DNA of 7,297 bases from Methanobacteriota archaeon (GCA_022561895.1 JADFQH010000122.1:1064-8360); one strand, 5' to 3'; shown: positions 1-6,684, counted from the first letter of the stretch. The notes: generated from the letters alone by a model not told the origin. Numbers and translations: made by a program.

Positions 1-75
1 CTTAGGTTTTAAAGCAACGAGTAGGCCTTGTGGGTAAATATGCCGTTCTTTGTCCACATGAGGCGCACCTGGTAG

Positions 76-231
76 CCATATTCTTCGGTTTTCGAGGGCG
101 AGTTTTCCCGACCCGAGGGAATCGTCGTCCTCTGTAGCGTTGGCTCGGCGGTGCTCGATGCTGCGACTGCTAGCTATCTGATCGAACAAGCCGAGACGGA
201 AGATCGCGGAACGAGCGTTTCACTCGACTAA
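76..231 (+). pseudogene. possible 3' remnant of a decayed gene converging on purL
   Basis: This frame stays open for 51 codons after a TAG at 73-75 and ends in TAA at 229-231, two bases from the purL stop on the other strand. The residues (ending near SYLIEQAETEDRGTSVSLD) have a protein-like, acidic haloarchaeal flavour, with a hydrophobic stretch IVVLCSVGSAVLDAATA. There is no start codon after the TAG. The nearest in-frame ATG (position 40) lies before that TAG, and a second frame is open only over about 6-134. GC at third codon positions is about 60 per cent by my count, lower than expected for a healthy haloarchaeal gene. I do not recognise a family. It may be the tail of a frameshifted gene or simply non-coding sequence that is open by chance. 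Confidence 0.2.
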
Positions 232-243
232 CATCAGTCGAGT
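222..243. terminator. hairpin at the 3' end of purL, possibly a bidirectional terminator
   Basis: ACTCGACT (222-229) and AGTCGAGT (236-243) form a perfect 8-bp stem with a 6-nt loop. The hairpin covers the purL stop codon (complement of 234-236) and the TAA of the converging frame. Neither side is followed by a clear T-run, so termination is inferred from the position between converging ends. A chance palindrome cannot be excluded. Confidence 0.35.
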
Positions 244-2432
244 TCGCGCGGGAGGATCGAACGGAGTTCGGCGATCTCACTGACTGAAACCGAGATTCGC
301 CCGTCGTCCGTCTCGATCGTCAGCGTGCGCTCCGAAATCGATTCGCCGATCTCAGTGACCGGCGCGATTCCGTCGAAGCGCTCGCGAACGGTTTCGGGGT
401 CAGTCGTCTCGATCACCGCACGACCCGCCTGCTCGTTGAACAGCCGAGCGATCGCCGGTCCGCCCGTGAGATCAACCCGTGCGCCCGCCTTGCCGATCAT
501 TTCGGCGAGCGCGACCGCGAGCCCGCCGTGGCTTACGTCGTGGACCGCGAGCGTTTCGTCGCTGTTTGCGACCGCCGCGAGCGTCGTGACGAACTCGGCC
601 GCGTTTTCGGCAACCGTGGGAAATCGATCGGAGCCGCCAAGGAGCGCAAGCAGCTCCGATCCGCCGAGTTCGGACTCCTCGCCCGCGAGGACGGGGTCGT
701 CCACGACCACGAGAGCCCCCTCGCCGACGAGGCGCGTCGGCGGGGCGTCGTACCCCTCGCACGTGCCGACCATCGCGAGCGTCGGCGTCGGGGGAATCGG
801 ACCCGCAGCAGAATCGTTGTACAGCGAGACGTTCCCGCCGACGACCGGAATCGAGAGATCCGAACACATGTCGGCGAGCCCGGAGACGATGCCTCGAAAA
901 CCGCCGTAAACCTCGGGTTTCTCGGGGTTGCCGCCGTTGAGGCAGTCAACCGCCGCAAGCGGGATCGCACCCTTCGCCGCGAGATTGGTCGCGTTCTCGA
1001 CGGCGGTCGCCCGCGCCCCCTCGTAGGGATCGGCCGCCGTCCAGTTGGGGTCCGCGCCAGCCGAGATCGCGAGGCCAGTGTCACACTCGCGGCTTTCGCC
1101 GATCGCATGTTCCGCAGAACGTTGTTCCGCGTTCTCCCGGATCGCGAGAATGGCAGCATCGTCGCCCGGTCCCGTCGCGGTGCGAGTGCCGACCTCGTGG
1201 TCGTACTGGCGATAGACCCACTCCTTGCTCGCGGTGTTCGGACTTTTCACTACCTCCTCGAACGCCGCTTCGAGTCCGACGTCGGGCAGGTCCCGTTCGG
1301 GTTCGGCGGGGTCAGCGTGGTCGAGATCGTTCATCGGCGCGCCCTCGGCGAGGAGGTCCGGGGAAACGTCAACCACGGTCTCACTGTTAAACGTGCAGGT
1401 GTACGTTCCGTGGCTCACATCGCCGATGACCGAACAGCCGAGCTCGAAACGCTCGGCGATCGTCCGAACGCGCTCGACGTTCTCGGGGCGGACCTCGTAG
1501 CACATGCGCTCTTGGGACTCGGCGAGCAGGATCTCCATCGCGTTCATGTTCGGCTCGCGCTGGTGAACGCGCTCCAGATCGATTCGCGCGCCGAATCCCC
1601 CTTTCGCGACCAGTTCCGAGGAGGCTCCGCCGAGTCCGGCTGCACCGAGATCGCGGGCTGATTCGATCAGTCCCTCGTCGATCAGCGCCTCGTTGGCTTC
1701 GATCAGCAGCTTTTCAGTATACGGGTCGCCGACCTGCACCGCCGGGCGGTCCTCGGTTTCCGCATCCTCCGCTAAATCCTCGCTCGCGAAGCTCGCGCCG
1801 CCGAGGCCATCCCGTCCGGTCGCGTTCCCGACGAGGACGAGCGCGTTTCCGGCTTCTTGGGCCTCGGCAGTGACGAGCCGCTCCGCGTCGAGCAACCCCA
1901 CACAGGCGACGTTCACCAGCGGATTTCCCTCGTAGTCGGGATGGAAGGCGAGGCTTCCACCTACTGTGGGCACGCCGATCGCGTTGCCGTAGTCCGCGAT
2001 CCCCTCGACAACTCCCTCAAGAAGATATCTCGAATGCTCGCGGTCGAACCCGCCGAAGTACAGCGAATCCGTGAGTGCAATAGGGTATGCGCCCATCGAG
2101 AGGGTATCTCTTACGATGCCGCCGACTCCTGTAGCCGCGCCATCGTAGGGGTCGACGTAGGAGGGATGATTGTGGCTCTCGATTCCGAGGGTGATGTAGG
2201 TCTCGCTTGGCTCTCCCGTCTCGGGGTCGGGGAGCGAAACGACCGCGGCGTCGTCACCCGGTCCGATGACTACTTGCTCTCCTTCGCTCTCGAACGCAGA
2301 GAGGAGCGGGCGTGAGGAGCGATAGGCACAGTGCTCACTCCAGAGGTTCTCGAACAGCGCGGCCTCCGCGCGCGTGGGTTCCCGGCCGAGTTCCGTGGTG
2401 ATAATCTCGTAGTCCGAATCCGAGAGACTCAT
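234..2432 (-). CDS. purL: phosphoribosylformylglycinamidine synthase subunit PurL
   Basis: This enzyme makes formylglycinamidine ribonucleotide from FGAR, ATP and glutamine-derived ammonia, the fourth step of de novo purine synthesis in the cytoplasm. At 732 residues it is the small PurL type, which needs separate PurQ (glutaminase) and PurS partners; neither is in the window. The two AIRS-like halves are both visible. The first has WSEHCAYRSS (31-40), GPGDDAAVV (57-65), ESHNHPSYVDPYDGAATGVGG (about 85-105) and DLGAAGLGGASSE (261-273). The second has GPGDDAAI (about 421-428), GGNVSLYND (about 532-540) and VHDVSHGGLA (about 630). His34 of the WSEHC motif corresponds to the conserved active-site His of the family. 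The start is set by an AGGAG five bases upstream and by the usual N-terminal length. A second ATG four bases earlier is out of frame. The gene is intact and diverges from the cas operon. Confidence 0.97.
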   Translation of the reverse strand: MSLSDSDYEIITTELGREPTRAEAALFENLWSEHCAYRSSRPLLSAFESEGEQVVIGPGDDAAVVSLPDPETGEPSETYITLGIESHNHPSYVDPYDGAATGVGGIVRDTLSMGAYPIALTDSLYFGGFDREHSRYLLEGVVEGIADYGNAIGVPTVGGSLAFHPDYEGNPLVNVACVGLLDAERLVTAEAQEAGNALVLVGNATGRDGLGGASFASEDLAEDAETEDRPAVQVGDPYTEKLLIEANEALIDEGLIESARDLGAAGLGGASSELVAKGGFGARIDLERVHQREPNMNAMEILLAESQERMCYEVRPENVERVRTIAERFELGCSVIGDVSHGTYTCTFNSETVVDVSPDLLAEGAPMNDLDHADPAEPERDLPDVGLEAAFEEVVKSPNTASKEWVYRQYDHEVGTRTATGPGDDAAILAIRENAEQRSAEHAIGESRECDTGLAISAGADPNWTAADPYEGARATAVENATNLAAKGAIPLAAVDCLNGGNPEKPEVYGGFRGIVSGLADMCSDLSIPVVGGNVSLYNDSAAGPIPPTPTLAMVGTCEGYDAPPTRLVGEGALVVVDDPVLAGEESELGGSELLALLGGSDRFPTVAENAAEFVTTLAAVANSDETLAVHDVSHGGLAVALAEMIGKAGARVDLTGGPAIARLFNEQAGRAVIETTDPETVRERFDGIAPVTEIGESISERTLTIETDDGRISVSVSEIAELRSILPRELD

Positions 2433-2437
2433 TCATT

Positions 2438-2442
2438 CTCCT
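2438..2442 (-). promoter_or_regulatory. purL ribosome-binding site
   Basis: On the minus strand this reads AGGAG, five bases before the purL ATG (2430-2432). It selects this ATG over the overlapping out-of-frame ATG at 2434-2436, which has only one base of spacing. Confidence 0.6.
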
Positions 2443-2456
2443 GTTCAAACGAGGGC

Positions 2457-2486
2457 GATAAATCGCTTTCCATATACACGATCGTG
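2457..2486 (-). promoter_or_regulatory. putative purL promoter with adjacent palindrome
   Basis: Read on the minus strand, a TGTATATG box (complement of 2471-2478) lies about 40 bases before the purL ATG. With the usual archaeal TATA-to-start distance this would give a short leader that includes the AGGAG site. A second AT-rich box, GATTTATC (complement of 2457-2464), is closer and would imply an almost leaderless transcript. The perfect palindrome CACGATCGTG (2477-2486) overlaps the upstream side of the first box, where TFB or a regulator would bind. The assignment rests on sequence appearance only. Confidence 0.3.
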
Positions 2487-2490
2487 CTAC

Positions 2491-2513
2491 TGTTCGCCGG
2501 TGGAAAACGAACA
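2491..2513. repeat. inverted repeat TGTTCG-N11-CGAACA, candidate operator
   Basis: TGTTCG (2491-2496) and CGAACA (2508-2513) are exact inverse complements separated by 11 bases, with half-site centres 17 bases apart. The repeat sits between the candidate purL and cas promoters, a suitable place for a dimeric regulator. Six-base arms can occur by chance in a 196-bp region, so its role is open. Confidence 0.3.
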
Positions 2514-2567
2514 CAGGGGAGACATGGGAAGCATCTTCACTTCCACTCTGCACCCCAAGGATTCAAG

Positions 2568-2575
2568 ACATATTC
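2568..2575 (+). promoter_or_regulatory. putative TATA box of the cas operon
   Basis: ACATATTC is the most TATA-like stretch upstream of cas6 on the plus strand. Counting about 25 bases downstream puts the transcript start near 2597, at the ATG of a short ORF and about 30 bases before the cas6 GTG. No strong haloarchaeal TTTATA-type box is present, so promoter strength and position are uncertain. Confidence 0.25.
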
Positions 2576-2596
2576 CTCGAAACGACAGGACACATC

Positions 2597-2638
2597 ATGC
2601 GATACGTAAACAGGGGTGATCCGGGACAGTGCGCGTAA
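2597..2638 (+). CDS. possible 13-codon leader ORF overlapping the cas6 start
   Basis: ATG at 2597 opens a frame for MRYVNRGDPGQCA, ending with TAA at 2636-2638. It overlaps the first codons of cas6 in another frame, and its stop shares one base with the in-frame cas6 ATG at 2638. If transcription begins near 2597, as the nearby TATA-like box suggests, this would be translated as a leaderless ORF and could couple ribosomes onto cas6. The cas6 ribosome-binding site lies inside it. Nothing beyond the geometry supports coding, and a random short frame is a fair alternative. Confidence 0.2.
   Translation: MRYVNRGDPGQCA
2613..2622 (+). promoter_or_regulatory. cas6 ribosome-binding site deciding a GTG start
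   Basis: The last eight bases, GGTGATCC (2615-2622), match perfectly the downstream part of the archaeal Shine-Dalgarno sequence AGGAGGTGATCC, and G2613 matches as well. There are 6 bases between it and the GTG at 2629, but 15 to the next in-frame ATG at 2638, so it favours the GTG. Confidence 0.6.
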
Positions 2639-3405
2639 TGGCACACCTTTCGGCGCGGGCGGACGTAACGTACCAGAACGATTACCATCACAAGCTTCGC
2701 GGCCGGCTGTGGGGTGCGCTTTCCGGTACCGAGTACGACGCGCGCCACGATTCGAACGAACTGCCGGGATTTGCCTATTCGAACCCGTTTCCGCCGCGAG
2801 ACATGCGTGCGGGCGACGAGCGAAAACTGATCGTAGCCGCCGCCGAGGAACCGCTGCTCACGCACGTCGCGCGCGACTTGCAGTCCGACCGCGAGTTGAA
2901 CATCGGTGAGATGCCGTTTTACGTCGAGGAGGTGAGCGCCTTCGCGCCCGACGTGGGCGAGCCCGGCACGCGCGGCACGCTCGAAACCGGTACTGGCCTA
3001 CTGGTCCGGATCCCGCCGTGGCGATGTGCGGAGTACGGGATCGACCATCCCGGCGGCGATACAGCAGTGTTCTGGCGACCGGAGCACACCACTGAGCCGC
3101 TGTTGAATCAGCTAGAGGCGAATCTGGACAAGAAGCATACGCTGTTCTGTCCGGAGTATCTTCCTGGACCGAGCGGCGTGGATGGAGAACTGTTCGATTC
3201 GTACGAACTGATCAAGACGTTTGCCGTACCTGTGCAGGTCACCGAACGCGAGACGATGACCTACGTGCTGAGCAAGTGGAAGTTCGGGTATACGGTTCGA
3301 GACGACGACCATCGGCGGCATCTGAACTTGGCGTTGGATTGTGGACTGGGTGAGCGAAATTCGTTAGGGTTAGGGTTTGTGAACATACAAAATCATGGCG
3401 AGTAA
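2629..3405 (+). CDS. cas6: CRISPR-associated endoribonuclease Cas6 (type I-B)
   Basis: Cas6 cuts pre-crRNA within each repeat to give crRNAs with a short 5' handle, then often stays with the 3' end in Cascade. The 258 residues have the family layout: an N-terminal ferredoxin-like strand (RVMAHLSARAD, 2-12), a conserved YHHKLRGRLW (19-28), a His at position 40 before PGFAYSNPFP, and the C-terminal glycine-rich loop GLGERNSLGLGF (239-250). His40 lies where the catalytic His of haloarchaeal Cas6 is expected; this is inferred from position. The GTG start is chosen because it completes the first beta strand and has a well-spaced ribosome-binding site; starting at ATG 2638 would remove three residues. 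The gene leads the operon, and its last 11 bases overlap cas8b. The glycine-rich loop uses two TTA leucine codons, which are rare in haloarchaea. Confidence 0.93.
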   Translation: MRVMAHLSARADVTYQNDYHHKLRGRLWGALSGTEYDARHDSNELPGFAYSNPFPPRDMRAGDERKLIVAAAEEPLLTHVARDLQSDRELNIGEMPFYVEEVSAFAPDVGEPGTRGTLETGTGLLVRIPPWRCAEYGIDHPGGDTAVFWRPEHTTEPLLNQLEANLDKKHTLFCPEYLPGPSGVDGELFDSYELIKTFAVPVQVTERETMTYVLSKWKFGYTVRDDDHRRHLNLALDCGLGERNSLGLGFVNIQNHGE

Positions 3406-5626
3406 GGAACCTGCCGCGACGGCTGTGAGCCGAATGCAGAATCGCCTTCCAGCGTCCCTGTATGAAATCACATGGCAGTACTCGCTGTTCGACTGGCTCG
3501 ACGCCACCGAGTCCGAGGCCATCGACTGGGACTTAGCCCCCGAACACTTGGCGTATCTCACGCCGCGAGCTAAGAGCGAGTTGTTCGGTGCGGATGACAG
3601 CCTTGTTGTCGTATACGCCGACCTTTCGGACCCCGAGAATCCGACACTCCGGTCCGAGACGGAGGGCGGGCCCGTCGAGATCACGACGTACACAGCATCC
3701 GACCGATTCCGAGTGGGTCATTCTTATCCGATAAACAAATCCAACCTAAACGATCACTCCATCACTACTCATAAAAGTGCGAAAGCCAGCGTCATCGCGG
3801 GCCGCGAAACGACGAAAGCTGGTAACATGAAGAAAGGAAACGTTCAAGATCGATTTATCAAATGGCCACAGAGCGATGCCGCTGATGCGATTCGTGAGAA
3901 AGCGAGTGACGCCGACACGGCAGTACTTGATGATCTTGCGGCGCTCGGGAACAATGAGGAGGTGATGAACGACCTCGCAGACGCCTTCCTCGCGGAAGTC
4001 AGCGGCGAGGACGAGTCACTAGACGCGCTCATCACCGTTCGCGTTCGTCTTCCGGGCACGAACGAGTACAAACTCCCCGGCGAGGTCAGCGTGTTGAACG
4101 ACGTAATGCAGGCGAGCAAAGTCGCGCGACTAGAGAACATCTCCGTCGAGAACGCAAGCGACGAGGGAACGGGCTACGTCACGGGTACGGACGAGACGGT
4201 TACTGGAGGGTCGCCCGGACTGTTCGGGATGTACGGAAAGTTGCAACGCGAACACTTCGCCGATATCGATCCCCAAGGTGGGTCGGCATGGCGAATACGT
4301 CCCTTGGAGTTCGATGTTGCTGCTGCAGTTGCCGCTGCCAACTCGATCTTTGATGACTTCTACCGTGGACTCGGCCGAGATCGCCGGCTGTACGTCTTGC
4401 CGTATATCGCCACACGGCGCGACGACCTCGATTCGGAGACTCTCGCGTGGTTTCACGAGCACGTTTACAAGCGGCTTCAGACCGCCGAGAGCGGAAGCGA
4501 TGGGGACTTCGACGCCACGCTCGAAGAACTATTCATCGAGGCGTCCCGCGTGGGCGACGAGTCCGACCTCAATGTGGGCGAGGAAGTCGAGGGCGTATTT
4601 GCCGCTCGGAATCCAGCCGACTGGGATGCCGTGCGGTTCGCCGTGGTGTATCAGGTCACCGGCAATCCGGACCGTGTGTACTTCGATACACTCGACGGTC
4701 TCGCGCCGGCAATTGCCCTCGAGAACGGACACAATCAAGAGACGAAGGCGGGCGTGTTCGCTACGAACGGCGTTTTCCACGACGATCCGGTTCCCGAGTC
4801 AAGTCCGCTGCTCGGTACTGGTCTCTCGTTGACCAGGTACATCCTGTATGGCGGATACTTCCGCCGGACGACCGAACCGACCCGAAACAGCCGCGAGGCG
4901 AGCGAGACCCCCGGTGCGGGTGCTGCCGACGACAGTCGGATGCAGCGCGTTCGGAACCTCTTGACGGGCACACGCATCGATGCCAGCGCCTTGCTCGTCG
5001 AGTACATCCACCAACTGGTCCAGGACCAACGCGAGGAGTTCGGGAACGACAGCGAGTACATCGCGTTTCCAAAGCGGAGCGTCGTCGAACAGTACGTACA
5101 GTTACGAGCGTTGACTGCTGTCAGCGCCCTCGATACAACCGATACGGTTCCATTCACGACCACAACAATGCCAGAGAAATACGACAGTCGAAGCACTCGT
5201 CTCGACGAATTCATCGACACTCACGATGCGCTCACCGGGGATCCTGAGCAGGCGGTGTTCGCGCTCGGTGGTCTCGTCGGGCGCATCTCGGCGTACCAAT
5301 CACACCCCACAGTCGACGTGTCATCGACGCTCGTCCGTCGGTATCCGATCGACTACCTGACCAAACAGACGATCAAGGAGGTGACAAAGGAGGTGCTCCA
5401 GATGGACAACGCCTACGCGGAAGCCGACGACAAGCGCTCGTACTGGACGAACAGCCGCTACACCGAGCGCCTCGCCGACACGATGCTCGCGGCCGATCCG
5501 AATTCGTGGCGCTTCACGGAAGCCGAACTCCAGTGGCTGTACAGCCTCGGAATCACCTACGGCCTCAGTGACTCGGGAATACAGGAAAACGACGAAACAA
5601 CGACCGAAACCGAACCCGCGATCTAA
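3395..5626 (+). CDS. cas8b: Cascade large subunit Cas8b (Csh1 family, type I-B)
   Basis: Cas8b is the large subunit of the type I-B interference complex and takes part in PAM reading and Cas3 recruitment. The 743 residues match the haloarchaeal Cas8b pattern: N-terminal YEITWQYSLFDWL, a basic segment at about 109-157, GTGYVTGTDETVTGGSPG (from about 257), and GMYGKLQREHF (about 278-288). A Ser/Thr/Glu-rich linker follows near 490-515. The C-terminal helical part (about 600-735) contains FALGGLVGRISAYQ and ELQWLYSLGITYG and resembles a fused small subunit (Cas11-like). The tail (DETTTETEPAI) is acidic. I find no cysteine anywhere, so it lacks the zinc-binding motif seen in some Cas8 relatives. 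No Shine-Dalgarno precedes the ATG; translation is probably coupled to cas6 through the 11-nt overlap. The family is assigned from pattern and operon position; no nuclease motif was seen. Confidence 0.93.
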   Translation: MASKEPAATAVSRMQNRLPASLYEITWQYSLFDWLDATESEAIDWDLAPEHLAYLTPRAKSELFGADDSLVVVYADLSDPENPTLRSETEGGPVEITTYTASDRFRVGHSYPINKSNLNDHSITTHKSAKASVIAGRETTKAGNMKKGNVQDRFIKWPQSDAADAIREKASDADTAVLDDLAALGNNEEVMNDLADAFLAEVSGEDESLDALITVRVRLPGTNEYKLPGEVSVLNDVMQASKVARLENISVENASDEGTGYVTGTDETVTGGSPGLFGMYGKLQREHFADIDPQGGSAWRIRPLEFDVAAAVAAANSIFDDFYRGLGRDRRLYVLPYIATRRDDLDSETLAWFHEHVYKRLQTAESGSDGDFDATLEELFIEASRVGDESDLNVGEEVEGVFAARNPADWDAVRFAVVYQVTGNPDRVYFDTLDGLAPAIALENGHNQETKAGVFATNGVFHDDPVPESSPLLGTGLSLTRYILYGGYFRRTTEPTRNSREASETPGAGAADDSRMQRVRNLLTGTRIDASALLVEYIHQLVQDQREEFGNDSEYIAFPKRSVVEQYVQLRALTAVSALDTTDTVPFTTTTMPEKYDSRSTRLDEFIDTHDALTGDPEQAVFALGGLVGRISAYQSHPTVDVSSTLVRRYPIDYLTKQTIKEVTKEVLQMDNAYAEADDKRSYWTNSRYTERLADTMLAADPNSWRFTEAELQWLYSLGITYGLSDSGIQENDETTTETEPAI
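5168..5626 (+). other. candidate internally translated Cas11-like small subunit within cas8b
   Basis: An in-frame ATG at 5168 (Met592 of Cas8b) would give a 152-residue protein made entirely of the helical C-terminal region, about the size of a Cas11 small subunit. Separate small subunits made by internal initiation in the large-subunit gene are established for some type I-B, I-C and I-D systems. Here no Shine-Dalgarno precedes Met592. A stronger ribosome-binding site lies further in, before Met670. I infer the possibility from domain placement and size only. Confidence 0.3.
5375..5404 (+). promoter_or_regulatory. tandem near-consensus Shine-Dalgarno motifs before an in-frame ATG inside cas8b
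   Basis: AGGAGGTGA (5376-5384) and AGGAGGTG (5388-5395) both match the archaeal anti-Shine-Dalgarno over eight or nine bases. The second lies six bases before ATG 5402-5404, which is in frame with cas8b (Met670) and would give 74 residues. The bases also encode KEV-T-KEV with the preferred AAG, GAG and GTG codons, so the match may be a by-product of codon choice. Possible outcomes are internal initiation or ribosome pausing. Confidence 0.35.
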
Positions 5627-5628
5627 CG

Positions 5629-6684
5629 ATGTCCATCGACACTACCACAGCCAACGACGACGGCAACGATCCTGTAGAGAACCGCTCGGAAATCGTCTTC
5701 GCGTACGATGCCGAGGACACCAATCCCAACGGGAACCCGCTATCGGCGAACGACAAACCGCGAATCGACGAGACGACCGGCGCAGCAGTCGTCACCGACG
5801 TCCGACTCAAGCGATACGTTCGTGACCAACTCGACGATGACCACGACGGGGTCAATATATACATCAGGAACCCGACAAAAAGTGACTCCGATGTCGTACT
5901 GGACCGGGACGACCTGTTCAAGCAAGTGACCAGCCTCGATGACGACGAACTCGGCGACATGACCGGTAGCGAGGCAGCCGACGCGTTCCTCACCAACGCG
6001 ACCGACGTGCGGTACTTCGGTGCGACGTGCTCGTTCAGTAGTGACTTTCAGGACGAGTTGGGTGAGGAGTTCCCCGGTCAGTTCATCGGCCCGGTGCAGT
6101 TCTCGCACGCGCGGAGCCTCAACACGGTCGTCCAGAAAGGCGAGTCAAAGCAACTCTCGACGGTCGTCTCTAGTGGCGGTGACGCCGAGCAGGGAACGTT
6201 CGCGACCGACAACCGCTTGCAGTACGCGTTCGTCCCGTTTCACGGCGTCGTCAACGAGGTCGGTGCTAAGGACACGCTTCTCAGTCGGACCGACGTCGAG
6301 CAACTCGATACCCTCCTCTGGCGTGCGGTCAAAAACCAGACGCTGACGCGCTCGAAGATGGGTCACCAACCCCGCCTGTACCTCCGGGTCGAGTACGAGA
6401 CGGACGCCTTCCATATCGGGACGCTCGACGACGGACTCGAACTCACGCAGGAGTTGGCCGACACCGAACTTCGAAACGTCACCGACGTGGTCCTCGGTGT
6501 CGACGATCTGCTTGACGATCTCGAAACACACCGCGACCGGATCGCGGAGGTAACCGTGATCGCCGACCGGTACCTCACGGTTGAAGCCAACGGTGAAACC
6601 GGCGGCCCGGATCACCTCGTCGCGGCACTGGAAGGCGCAGTCGGTGCCGACAGGGTCAAGGAGATCGACGATCCCTACACCTGA
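5629..6684 (+). CDS. cas7: Cascade backbone protein Cas7 (Csh2 family, type I-B)
   Basis: Cas7 forms the helical backbone of Cascade, with several copies coating the crRNA spacer. The 351 residues carry clear Csh2 marks: SEIVFAYDAEDTNPNGNPL (20-38), a basic helix RLKRYVRDQL (59-68), YFGATCSF (129-136) and GPVQFSHARSLN (154-165), all in the RRM-like core. About 18 Asp- and Asn-rich residues precede the first core strand and look like a disordered halophilic extension. The ATG lies two bases after the cas8b stop with no Shine-Dalgarno, so expression probably depends on ribosomes finishing cas8b. That is notable, because Cas7 is needed in several copies per complex while Cas8b is needed once. 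The stop overlaps the cas5 start by one base. Confidence 0.96.
   Translation: MSIDTTTANDDGNDPVENRSEIVFAYDAEDTNPNGNPLSANDKPRIDETTGAAVVTDVRLKRYVRDQLDDDHDGVNIYIRNPTKSDSDVVLDRDDLFKQVTSLDDDELGDMTGSEAADAFLTNATDVRYFGATCSFSSDFQDELGEEFPGQFIGPVQFSHARSLNTVVQKGESKQLSTVVSSGGDAEQGTFATDNRLQYAFVPFHGVVNEVGAKDTLLSRTDVEQLDTLLWRAVKNQTLTRSKMGHQPRLYLRVEYETDAFHIGTLDDGLELTQELADTELRNVTDVVLGVDDLLDDLETHRDRIAEVTVIADRYLTVEANGETGGPDHLVAALEGAVGADRVKEIDDPYT

Noticed and set aside
22..40. CCTTGTGGGT, similar to part of haloarchaeal type I-B CRISPR repeats
   Set aside because: The match is about ten bases, the ATTGAAG-type repeat end is missing, and there is no second copy. I treat it as coincidence.
7..42. TTTTAAA at 7-13 as a promoter for an ORF starting at ATG 40
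   Set aside because: The spacing suits a leaderless transcript, but the frame closes after 11 codons at the TAG at 73-75. The box may belong to decayed DNA or be chance.
528..1661. A 377-codon open frame on the plus strand, antisense to purL
   Set aside because: It lies wholly within purL, whose motifs and length are intact. Long antisense frames are expected in GC-rich haloarchaeal genes, and its Arg-rich product resembles no family I know.
3362..3378. Telomere-like or G-quadruplex sequence (GTTAGGGTTAGGGTTTG)
   Set aside because: Only two full TTAGGG units occur, inside coding sequence for the Cas6 glycine-rich loop, with too few G-runs for a convincing quadruplex.
3953..3966. AGGAGGTG immediately before an in-frame ATG (Met191) in cas8b
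   Set aside because: The motif touches the ATG with no spacing, so it could not position a ribosome there. It encodes E-E-V with common codons.
4735..5220. Minus-strand open frame of 161 codons inside cas8b, with similar ones at 5565-5996 and 6145-6615
   Set aside because: These are antisense shadows of cas8b and cas7, with Ser/Arg-rich composition and no recognisable motif or ribosome-binding site.
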